From: Rosa chinensis
Taxonomy: Eukaryota; Streptophyta; Magnoliopsida; Rosales; Rosaceae
Length of the DNA: 64,000 bases
Reading direction: 5' to 3'
Assembly (NCBI RefSeq): GCF_002994745.2
Contig: NC_037091.1
Location: forward strand, 54,111,612 to 54,175,611
Below are positions 26,261 through 36,147 of the stretch, piece by piece (position 1 is the first letter of the stretch; each line of letters starts with the position of its first letter). A model generated the notes under the pieces. The model saw only the letters and a program-made list of their open reading frames with translations, had not been told where the DNA came from and did not search any database. The translations under genes and the position numbers were made by a program.

Positions 26261-26356
26261 CTCTCAATTTTTGTTAACTATCATATAAATATTTCGAGAC
26301 CCCTTGGGAGGCTGCAGGCAAGTCATCCTTGGCTACAAAACAAGCTCTTTATCCTC
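26138..26356 (-). ncRNA. MIR169: MIR169 precursor hairpin
   Basis: The minus-strand 5' arm at 26315-26335 reads TAGCCAAGGA...CTTGCCTG, matching the 21 nt mature miR169 (h-n type) as I know it. The 3' arm at about 26157-26177 reads acaggcagtctccttggcta, the expected star arm, pairing fully over the seed side. The stem continues outward (aagagc pairs with gctctt). miR169 guides cleavage of NF-YA transcription-factor mRNAs. The terminal loop holds a CT run at 26207-26257, making the precursor unusually long. A minus-strand TATAAATA box at 26482-26489 lies about 150 nt upstream of the mature sequence. Confidence 0.9.
26207..26257. repeat. CT microsatellite inside MIR169 loop
   Basis: A 51 bp CT run lies between the two arms of the miR169 hairpin; on the transcript it is a GA run. 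Confidence 0.9.
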
Positions 26357-26480
26357 ATGTAGAACCTTTCTTCCTCATTATAAAATACTAAAAGGGATAT
26401 GAAACCAGAAACCCATCTCCGTAGTACTATTAATTACTGATCTCACTCACTCCACTGCCAGTTTCGAAGTCCTGAGACTC

Positions 26481-26490
26481 TATTTATAGC
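26481..26490 (-). promoter_or_regulatory. TATA box of MIR169
   Basis: On the minus strand this reads gctataaata, a strong plant TATA box. A start about 30 nt downstream would put the mature miR169 some 120 nt into the primary transcript. Confidence 0.6.
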
Positions 26491-26499
26491 TGAGCTTCG

Positions 26500-27950
26500 T
26501 GCATTTTCCATTCAAATCACACTAAAAGACTTGTGATTTGGTATTCTTTCCCATTGTCCACAGAGTGAGTACTGCGATTCAATTCCTGCATGATCCAATC
26601 ATCAACAGTTGTTGTCGTGGAATATATTCTCGAGGATTTTGAATTACATGGCGGACGTAGGTCGCCCATGTTCCATGATGGGTCTGTCTGGTCCAGTTGA
26701 TGATAATATTTCAGATCAGATAGGGTTTTTCTGTACTGCCTCATGAAAATCCCCACTATCCCATTTGATCTGAAACAAGAAAAGGCAATCCTCACATGTC
26801 GTACTGCTATTGCTCAGATGAGTCAGATCTCCATATATATCTGCCTCTTGCCTATTCCCAAAGGCTTTTGCCTGGGAAATTGATTTCATGTCATTTTTTG
26901 ACGACATGAATATAAACATTGTGTTGTGTTGGTTGGTTTAATATTTGGAACAATTTAGGGCTTGCCTTATGCACGGAGAACTTAAATTTGGTGATACAAA
27001 GTATGTGCGATTACGTGAGCGAACTTCTTGTGATATCATAAAGAAATTAAGTCGTTTAACTCAAAATCAATTAGCGATAAGTGGAGAGATGCAGTCTCTT
27101 ACAAGCGCTTATGCAATATAATCGATGCAATTTTTAATTGAATTTGATAATGAGTAAATAGACTCGTAATAATCGTCTAACTTATTTTAATTCTAACGAA
27201 TTTTTAGAACTTATTTACGTCTACTTGTCTCAACTTGAACTCGCTCCTTAATTTAGCATGTCCTAGTGGATTGAAAGGGCTTTGACCTTGCTAGCTTTGA
27301 AGGGTCGGAGAGACTGAAAAGATGAACAAAATCTGTAAAGAAATATTTGGTTTCTCGATCAAGTTGGTAGAAGGGATCGAGTTGTTGATTTCTTCCATTC
27401 AATTCCCTATCCCACTACATTGGTCAGATTATTCCATTTCCGTGAACCAGTGAATCTCAACCGTAGCCACATGTCCATCAACTAGAAAACCATAAGTCCA
27501 CGTCTTGCAGTCTTTGCATCAACCAAAAGCAAAAACCATGAAAGATCACATCCCCAATTGCGAATGGGAGGGGCATGTGTAATGTCGAGAATGGTGGTGA
27601 GGTATGGAAGAGAACTATTGACTTGTAAGGGCTGTCACAGTCGTGTTATACATATCGATATTGTCTTCGATCGCGATTTCAACGCATAAAAAGCAGACCA
27701 CTAGCTATGTTTGTTAGCTCTATAATTAAAGGTAGGGAACCTGGAAATATATACCACAAATTCTCTGTCCTTCCTTCATGTTTATCTCTATAGTGTTTTG
27801 CGGTTGTTGCCCTCCTTTCCGCATCGAATCAGAAGAAAATTACAGTGCCCAAGCTATGGAGCATGGACGTGTCAGCTGCATGCATGGTGATCGAGCATAT
27901 ATCTTCTTGGCATCTCTATATATAAAGCGAAGGCCAGAGTGAACTGTTCG
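26500..27950. other. Intergenic, upstream of MIR169
   Basis: Short minus-strand ORFs at 26517-26919 look like chance. No domain, RNA gene or repeat is recognised. Confidence 0.35.
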
Positions 27951-28269
27951 TGGTCAAATTTTTGAACTTCCAATTTTGCCCCTAGACAATTTGAATAATA
28001 CCCAACAAATCATCTGGCTTCTGTTTTTTTTTTTTTTTTCCTTAATAGCCATCTAACCTATTCTTATTACATTCAGAAGCAAAAAAAAAAAATCTCTTCT
28101 TTTTACATTATTTTTGGTATCTTCTTTAAAATTCTCAAATTGGCCATAGTTAATTTTCTTGCCAACAAACCATCACACACAAAAGAAATTTTGTTGTTAG
28201 GGACATTATTTTGTTAATTTTAAATAAATTTCAAAGTAAAAAGCACCGAATTGAAAGAAATAGATTTGA

Positions 28270-28500
28270 CACAAACAATTACGGTTATTTTGTTGGGAAA
28301 TTTTTAACAACAGTACACGACAAATGGGTGACTCCGAATTTTGGTACATTTTCTTTCAAACAAATTAAAACTGTACATGAATTTGTAATCTCGATCGAAA
28401 ATATGTACATGCTGTTACATTCATCGTTAGTCAATGTGATTTTGGTCAAATTTGTAAGGGTAAATATGTCTTTTCAATGATTGATAAAGAAGACAAAAAG
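28270..28500 (+). repeat. Inverted repeat arm, left copy
   Basis: Its shadow translation contains KFLTTVHDKWVTPNFGTFSF, almost the same as that of the inverted copy at 31765-32010. At the DNA level both share acagtacacgacaaatgggt and tacattttctttcaaacaaa. A CT run follows at 28518-28551. The similar peptide most likely reflects DNA homology, not coding. Confidence 0.65.
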
Positions 28501-28515
28501 AAAAAGAAGGGAATC

Positions 28516-28553
<38 letters not shown>

Positions 28554-29262
28554 GTCCTCCTCTACCTGCAGGAGAAGAAAATGAATCGAAATCAGACTGG
28601 AAACTCCGACCTCAGCAGCCTCTGAAAAAAAAAAAAAAAAACTCATTCCTGTCGTCCTTCACCAGCGACAAATCAAACCCGAAAAGTACTAATCTCAATA
28701 GCCTCGTTCTTGTCATTCCCACAATCTTTCATTGACAATCGACACGGTATGAATCTATCGCTGCACGTCGAGGTCTTCAACAGTGACGAAAGACTCAAGA
28801 TCTCCTAGAAGAAGCTAGAGAACGAGTTGAGTCGCATAGTCGACTCAGACATCCTGGTTGGGAGGTTGAGCCCGATTTTTCGTATTTGCGATGAATCATT
28901 TTTCGATTTTGTTGGGTTTGAAAATTTGATGGAGAGAGAATAAACCAAAGACCGTAACTTAAGATCCGGAAAAACTTGAAACCGAGGAGAAGTCGAATTG
29001 GGCGTCGAAAAAACCGAAGCGTCAATACAAATGGGATTGTGTTCAATATAAGAATTGGGCCAATCGAGCCTCCAAATCTATGGTTTTACGAATAAAAGAT
29101 ATTTCTGCTTCTCTCAAAATCTCACTCGAATTTGGCTTCATACAGATCTTAATTCTTGTCTCAGTTGGCCCATCTTTCTGAAATACACTTTACCAGTGTG
29201 TAAGCGGAAATGTGAGGTGGGCTTTGTCCTCCGGTTTTGGAACCGCCATGAGAGAGAGAGAG

Positions 29263-31703
29263 TGTTGGATCATAATTCATATACATATTTGTCCCCTAAA
29301 ACATAGAAATTACTTGTTCTAAAGTCCAATTTAATGTTGACTAATCCAATTTCATTATTTCCCTAATCTTGTACTTTTCCTTAACCTTTGTGTTTATTTA
29401 TATATATTTATTATGTTTTCCTTATCATGCTAGGAAATGATGGAGAAGCATGAAAATGCACTAAAAAGTCAACCTTAGCACATTTTCTTACTCCGATTAG
29501 GAGAAAGCGAGCTAGACAAGAAATGAGGGGTGGCAGCCTGATCAAACGAACTCCAAATGAGTTGAAACCTTTCAGATCCATTCTAGATATCCTAAGGATC
29601 AGGATCATTTCTTATGAATATTTCAAGAGCTATTTCGGAGTGTAAGGCCTTCAAAATATCAGTCCAAGTTTTTTACTAAAAGAAGAAAAACTGGCAACAC
29701 CCGACCTGTACAGATTCGGGCAGTATTTCCGGCCAAACCACGGCGAACTAAGCTCTGAAATTTTACCAGAATGATCTACACTTATCAAGGAACATTTGGT
29801 ATGAAGAAGTCGAAGGCCAATTCCGATGTCTCGATGGAGATTCAATTGAAGGAAGCTTCAGGAGCAGAAAACAAAGTCAAAACATGGCAGTTTGGCCTAG
29901 AACCTTCTTTGGACGGATTTCTTGTGCATTTTTGGAAGGTCTATGATGCTGAAACTATCAAGAAGAGCCTTAGAAGAATCCTACAAGATTATACCAAGAT
30001 TAGTCCTTCATATTATCCTTTGGATAATAGGCATCCATATGCACCTTCTCTCCTTTGGTTGCCAAATTGACTTTGGTGACCCAAAACCACCCCAACACTC
30101 TTCATTTTCATGTTTCCCATGCACAATAAAGAGAGCAGTTGCTCCTCTCTTCTCCTAAGTCATCTTTTTCTACTCTACGCTCTCATAACTCATCATTACT
30201 TCCCTCTTTTTACTTCATCTATTCCATACCCATTTCCCTTATTTTTAGGATCTATTATCACTCTCATACTCTACCTCCATGCTTCTTACAATTCTTGAGC
30301 TGCTCTCTTTTGCTTCCATTTATCATTTTACTCCTCTCTCTCTTTTCTATATAAGCATCCTTTCATTACACTCTTAAGACACCACTCATACCACTCCATA
30401 ACATCTTTTTCTCTCTATATTCTCTACACAATCCACTATCATCTCCTCTACAAAACCTTCATCACCACTATCATCTCCTCCACAAAACCTTCATCACCAC
30501 TATCATCTCCTCCACAAAACCTCCATCACCACTACTATCAATTCATAACCTCCATTACCACCACCACAACCTTCATCATCTTTTCCATCTACTCATTCAA
30601 TTTCATAGACAAAAAGTTTCACCACTCCACCATTTCACCACTTGATCATCTCTACATCTCATATTCCATCATCAACATTTGAAGAAGAAGGAGAGGAGTC
30701 TAGTATTACTTGAGGAATCATCATCACCATTACCATTTTCACCATGTCAATGCCTTTATGAGTTCATCTACACCATCCTCAACTTGATTATCACTAGTCC
30801 TCTCTCTATCCCTACTTTTTAGTTTCATGTTCATAAACATGTTGAAGCTTATGCATTTGATTATGAGTGAGTAGTTACTTTGTTGGGGCTAGGGTTAAAA
30901 ACTCAAGCCAAACTTATAATGAATTGATGTTTGAGTCTTATTTGATGCATTTTCCATGATCATCTTCACATGTTAATTCAAGAAGTGAATGCTTGTATTT
31001 GAATCTAGCTAATTTGAATACTTTGCATTTGTCATTACATGAACAATGTTTACAGAGTAGCTAGCTTTGAACATTAATAGCATGATAGCACACTAGGTGT
31101 GTATATGAGGGTAGTGAGTTAAAATCACCTAGACCTAGGATTGGTTTGCTTACTTGATTATCTAAACTCAAACCTTTATGCATCTAGGAGCAATGAATTG
31201 ATACTTATCTGGTAATATAACTTGTTCTTGGGTAGTTAGTTTCGCACTTATCCAGTGGGAATTGATAAAATCAAAGGAGTTTAGGCCTTAGTAGTCTTAT
31301 TCAGATGCTAAGAGGGTAATTGGATACTTGAGATTGTTAGTTTGAACATCAATGCATGCAAGGGAGGCTATGGTGAACAACCTAAAGCTCTAACTTTCAT
31401 CCAATCTATCACATCTAGTTTAGCATAGCCTAGTTTACATTTCAAGTTTTCATTGTGTGTTAATTTGATTCAAAACCATTTCCAAAGCCAAAAAAATCAA
31501 ACCACTCACAATCTTGCATATATTCACCATGAACTTTGGTTCACTTGTGAGCCCTCGTTTATGACTTGTACATTTGCATATTCATCTAGCATCCTTTAGG
31601 TTTTCCTTAGAGAGACTGAGTTTTCCAATCCCTTGGGTACGATATCCCCTATTCATCCCCTACACTATAACTTGACCCTTATACTTGAGGTGGCTATTTG
31701 GCT

Positions 31704-31707
<4 letters not shown>
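29263..31707. mobile_element. Solo LTR (2,445 bp) in a GA microsatellite
   Basis: It starts TGTTGGATCATA and ends TTTGGCTAACA, giving TG...CA with TGTT/AACA ends. It is flanked by gagag on both sides (29258-29262 and 31708-31712), a 5 bp target duplication, although GA repeats make that less decisive. There is a TATA box at about 30348-30355 (tatataag). A 32 bp unit (catctcctccacaaaacctt) is repeated three times at 30455-30540. No coding domain is inside. The size and the gggtacgatatcccc motif near the end fit a large LTR of a gypsy-type element, reduced to a solo LTR by recombination. Confidence 0.65.
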
Positions 31708-31759
<52 letters not shown>

Positions 31760-31764
31760 TGAAA

Positions 31765-32010
31765 TACTAAATTACCCTTTGAAAAATGAATAATTATATA
31801 AAGTTAACGACGTTATTGACGCCATGTACTCAAAATGGGTCTGGATTACAAGTTCATGTATCGTTTTGATTTGTTTGAAAGAAAATGTACCGAATTTCGG
31901 AGTCACCCATTTGTCGTGTACTGTTGTCAAAAATTTCTCTATTTTGTTAATATGTTTATGTTTCACCATGAGAAAAGAAAATTGTACACAGTAGGATTAT
32001 TTCAAACAAA
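31765..32010 (-). repeat. Inverted repeat arm, right copy
   Basis: This is the inverted homologue of 28270-28500, next to a GA run (31708-31756). Without the solo LTR, the two arms would be about 0.8-1.0 kb apart and face each other. That suggests long terminal arms of an older transposon or a local inverted duplication. Confidence 0.6.
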
Positions 32011-32119
32011 GTTTTTTTTATCAAAATTAACCAAGCTATGTGTAAGTGTATAAATTATAATAAAATTATATCAAACACATGTAAATGATGAAGAAAATGG
32101 TTCACACATGCGAGTGCAG

Positions 32120-32410
32120 TCCTTCCGTTATAGATTATCTCTGCAAAATTTCAAAGAAATTGATGGTCTTTAAGGTATCTAACTCGCTTAAACTAATAGA
32201 CGAACTAAATCTGTCAAACCTGAACCGTACTAGCTTTAAGGCAGTTATCAATGCCTTAACGACCATCAATTTGACTGAAATTTTGTAGAGATGATCTATA
32301 CATTAGTACCTAGAAACTGAACGGTTGAGATGTGGATATGCGACCGAAAAGTGACCCTAAACCCTAACCTCGCTCTGAAATTTCAAAGCGATGCCTCGCT
32401 CTGGATAGGA

Positions 32411-32412
<2 letters not shown>
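32120..32412. mobile_element. Foldback MITE family, truncated copy 1
   Basis: The right end (cgctctggataggatc) and internal words (cgaccgaaaagtgaccctaa, ttgatggtctttaaggtatc) match the complete copy at 33181-33580. The left terminal part is missing. A TA run follows at 32413-32446. Confidence 0.7.
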
Positions 32413-32455
<43 letters not shown>

Positions 32456-32614
32456 AAATTGATTACATTTCTTTGTTGCTTATCCTTTGGATTCTTCTTT
32501 TGAGTCCAAAGATTCGTTGGTGTGTGTGTGTAGGGCTCTTCCACCGAGGGATTTTTTTTTGGACATTTTAAGGGATTGCCTGTAGGACCCACTTTTTTAT
32601 CATATTTCGGCTTC

Positions 32615-32695
32615 TTAATTGTTTAGTTTTTTAGGTCCTAATGTATAGATTATTTATGCAAATTTTCAGCCAAATTGATGATCGTTAAGATATTG
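32615..32695. mobile_element. Foldback MITE family, fragment
   Basis: A short piece related to the arm of the 33181-33580 element: it shares cctaatgtatagat and ccaaattgatgatcgttaag. Confidence 0.5.
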
Positions 32696-32699
32696 TTTG

Positions 32700-33170
32700 T
32701 ACCTATTTTGGTAAACCGGCCCGTAAATCAATTGGCCGATAGATGAGGAAAATATAATGCTTTTCTTGTTGATACTCGATAAATTTTATATTTATAAGAT
32801 TTTATTAGATATTAACTTTTGGACAAGAAATGAGAAGGGAAAGAAATAACGGTGATAATTATTCTTTGGAATAATTAATGCCGAGATTTTATTGAGTTTG
32901 AAGGCATTAGAGAGAATATTGCATATTTAAGAACAAATCAATATAATGGCACCGCAAGAAGAATGCAATTATGGTGCGATTAAGGAATTTATTATGCCTA
33001 ATTGTATTTTCTTTCCTAAATGTTATGTTTGTAATAGTATAAATAGGAGGCATTTAGCTCATTGTAAAAAGTCCCCGACCAACACAACTCAAAATCAAAT
33101 TCTCTACAATATCAATCTTTTCATTCTTTTTCTAGCCTATTTTAATTTTGGATCAAATTCTCTACACACA
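32700..33170 (+). mobile_element. Possible LTR fragment with TATA box
   Basis: AT-rich sequence with tagtataaataggaggca near 33035, then attgtaaaaagtccccgac and a run of short a/c-rich words, as in the R-U5 part of many plant LTRs. It is bounded by two MITE copies, so both ends may be lost. The ORF at 32946-33236 crosses the MITE boundary and is unlikely to be real. Confidence 0.35.
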
Positions 33171-33180
33171 CACACACACA

Positions 33181-33580
33181 GATCCTATCCAGAGCGATGC
33201 CTCGCTCTGAAATTTCAGAGCAAGGTTAGGGTTTAAGGTCACTTTTCGGTCTCATATCCACATATCGACTGTTCAGTTTTTAGGTACTAATGTATATATC
33301 ATTTCTGCAAAATTTCAGTCAAATTGATGATCGTTAAGGCATTGATAACTGCCTTAAAGCTAGTATGGTTCAAGGTGGACAGATTTAGTTCGTCCATTGG
33401 TTTGAACGAGTTAGATACCTTAAAGATCATCAATTTGGTTGAAATTTTGCAGAGACGATCTATACATTAGTTCCTAAAAACTGAACGGTCAAGATGTGGA
33501 TATGAGACCGAAAAGTGACCCTAAACTCTAACCTCGCTCTGAAATTTCAGAGCGAGCGAGGCCTCACTCTGGATAGGATC
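33181..33580. mobile_element. Foldback MITE, complete copy
   Basis: It begins GATCCTATCCAGAGCGA and ends with its inverse (ggataggatc). Arms of nearly 200 bp make almost the whole 400 bp element a hairpin. It follows a CA run (33169-33180) and precedes a short TA run. No coding potential. Confidence 0.8.
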
Positions 33581-33599
33581 TGTATATATATATATGGAA

Positions 33600-34780
33600 A
33601 TCTGGAACTATTACGATCGAAGCACTTCATTTAAAAGCATTTAAGAGAGTTTGGTCTAATCTCAAGCAGTTTAAATTTGTTAATTTTGCGGGACACAATA
33701 AATTTTGATTGATTTTAGTTGTTCAAAACTGTTTTTATAGTTTAAAACACTATAAACGAGGTCCTTGTTAGGACCCGGTTAAACGTACATCTCACTTAAC
33801 GAATCGGCCTTATTAGTTGGTTAGTCACGATCGATTCATCAACCAAATCAAGAATGTTGCAGTAAAAAGAGTACGTTGTGCGCGCATGCGATTTCATCGA
33901 TCACGGTGTTAAGGTAAGGAAATGGAGCTTGGCCGGCCGGTTCTATATAAACGATACTGCAATACAAATTGTATGTACAGTGGGTCGAGGCAACCGACCC
34001 TCATATATATACTGTTCGATTACTAGTTAGTGACTGCATGGTGGAGTACGCATTATAGATAGAAAGTGGAACATAATATGGCAATGGGGTCTGAATGAAA
34101 TGGCAAAGAAATGTTATGAACAATTCAAAGACATCATCATGATTCATGACGATTGACGAAGAAAAGGATCTAGATAGATATAGCTTCCGATCGAGTTTTA
34201 ACAGTAATAGTGCATGAGAAATAGATTGATTAAGGTTACGTACATATATGGTACGTCTGGTCCCTTTTAATCAATTAGCACCATGCCAGCATGCAACCTA
34301 TCTCAGTGTTCATTAGGCGTCCTGTTATCCTCCTTTTTCTCGAGTGTTACCAAGTAAGCTAGATCACCTAAGAAGAAGTTCGATGTCATTCTAACAATTT
34401 AGAAGTTCATCGATCGTGATACTGATTGTTGCTATCGAATCTTACGGGTTCGATATCTACTGATCATTTCGATCGGGGCAACATGCTCTTTATTTATTTT
34501 TTATTTTTTAATTAAACCGGATAGCTCATCCTTCAACGTCTATATATCTTGGTACATGCCATTACTTAAACAGTTAAACGTATCAGACCACAAAGAGTGT
34601 GGGACAATTACGATACAAACAACTTTGAAAAGATCCCTGACACTACTTAACCAGTGTCCCTAGCTCTATGCGTGACAATCTGTAAAAGAATCTCCCTCTC
34701 AATTTCGTGAGGGACTACTATGATTGTTTGAGGAATGTCTTACGGTTGTATCATGACGTGTCCTAATTTTTCTGTCAGGA
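33600..34780. other. Intergenic
   Basis: AT-rich, no gene or clear repeat seen. Confidence 0.4.
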
Positions 34781-35270
34781 CACTTTCATACTTCTGTTAA
34801 TTTTTTTTAGTTAAATTTAAGGATAAAATTGACATTTAGAATATAACAATAAAAACAAAATAAAAAACATGAGTTTTGTGGGTTGATGACCGTTCTTCAT
34901 CATTTTATGGGTATGAATTAATGCTTGTAGGTGAAATATTATAATTTTGTGTTTAAGAAATATAGTAATCATGATTTGAACATCCACGAGACTACTCCAC
35001 CGAATTATGTCTAATTCATCAAAAGTAGTCTCGTAAGTGTTCAAATCATGACGAATAAAATTTTTAAACATAAAATTCAATTATATCATCTTTAACATAA
35101 CCCAAAAGTATTAATTCATGTTCATTTTCTCCCATGACCCAAAAAATGATAAGTCCCACAAACTCATATTTATTTTATTTTTTATTTTATATATATATAT
35201 ATATATATTCTAAATATCAATTTTATTCTTATATTTAACAGAAAAAATTAACAGAAGTACCAAACTGTCA
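34780..35270. mobile_element. Foldback MITE, long hairpin
   Basis: The left end gacactttcatacttctgtt mirrors the right end (aacagaagtaccaaactgtc). The arms run inward for more than 200 bp to a short loop near 34995-35020: agactact on the left pairs with agtagtct on the right. There is a TA run in the right arm (35188-35209). No coding. Confidence 0.75.
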
Positions 35271-36130
35271 AACGGAAGTTCAGGTATCAAATTGTCATCG
35301 TTTGAAGATTAGATATTAAAGTGTCTAATTGATCATACTTCAAGTACCATAAAAGAAATTTACTCTTCATTTTATGTAGCCGACTAGGAATTGCTGTAAC
35401 ACAAAAATTACAAAATCCAACTTATCTGTAACGGAGCCATCCGTTCAGCATAGAGTGAACTATTCTTTCGGCTTTTTGTTTTTTTTGAGAAAAAAAAAAA
35501 AAAACCTTATCTATGGCATAGCCACGTCAACTGCGAGTGTGCCTGTATACAGTGCAGCGAACCATATCACAAGAAACGGGAAGAATAATGATGCTTTCCC
35601 ACAAATTAATCACGTGCTCGATGCATCCCCCTGGCCCCATTCGCAATAAAATATCCGTTCCGACCTCACTTCCCCCCTCTACCGACCTGAAACCATTCGA
35701 GAAGACCAAACCACCACCGTCGGATCCGCCACGGAAGGTCAACAAACCCACCCACCCCGGCCCCACTCATTAATTCTTCCCCTCCGTAAAGTTAAATTAA
35801 ATGCCCCCCCCACCCCACCTCCAAATCAAAACAAAATCACAGATTGGTTCGCAATTAAAAAAATCAAACGCAAAAAGAAACAGGTCATCTTTTTTTAAAA
35901 AAATATCAAAAGGGCCCCTCTCCTAAGTTTTGTGATATTTTACTTTTTAAAATAATGCACCCAACTTCCCCAAGATGGTAAGAAAGATCGTCTTCTCACT
36001 CTTGTAATCATCTCTTAAAGGCTCACAAAAATTAAAACTCATAAAAAAACAAAAAAAATTGGGCTCAAAGGGTTTTGGAAATCTTTTCTCTCTAGTAAGC
36101 TGTGAAGATTCTGGAGTCGTCTCTGAATCG
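35271..36130. other. Promoter side of CONSTANS-like gene
   Basis: AT-rich, then C-rich from 35680 to 35825 (a poly-C run near 35803). GAGA words lie just before the ATG at 36148. No upstream gene is supported. Confidence 0.4.
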
Positions 36131-36147
36131 GATTGAGAGAGAGAGAG

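Noticed and set aside
28211..28480. 89 aa ORF with a near-identical peptide on the minus strand at 31772-31969
   Set aside because: The similarity follows from the inverted DNA repeat; frames are short and do not extend to a gene.
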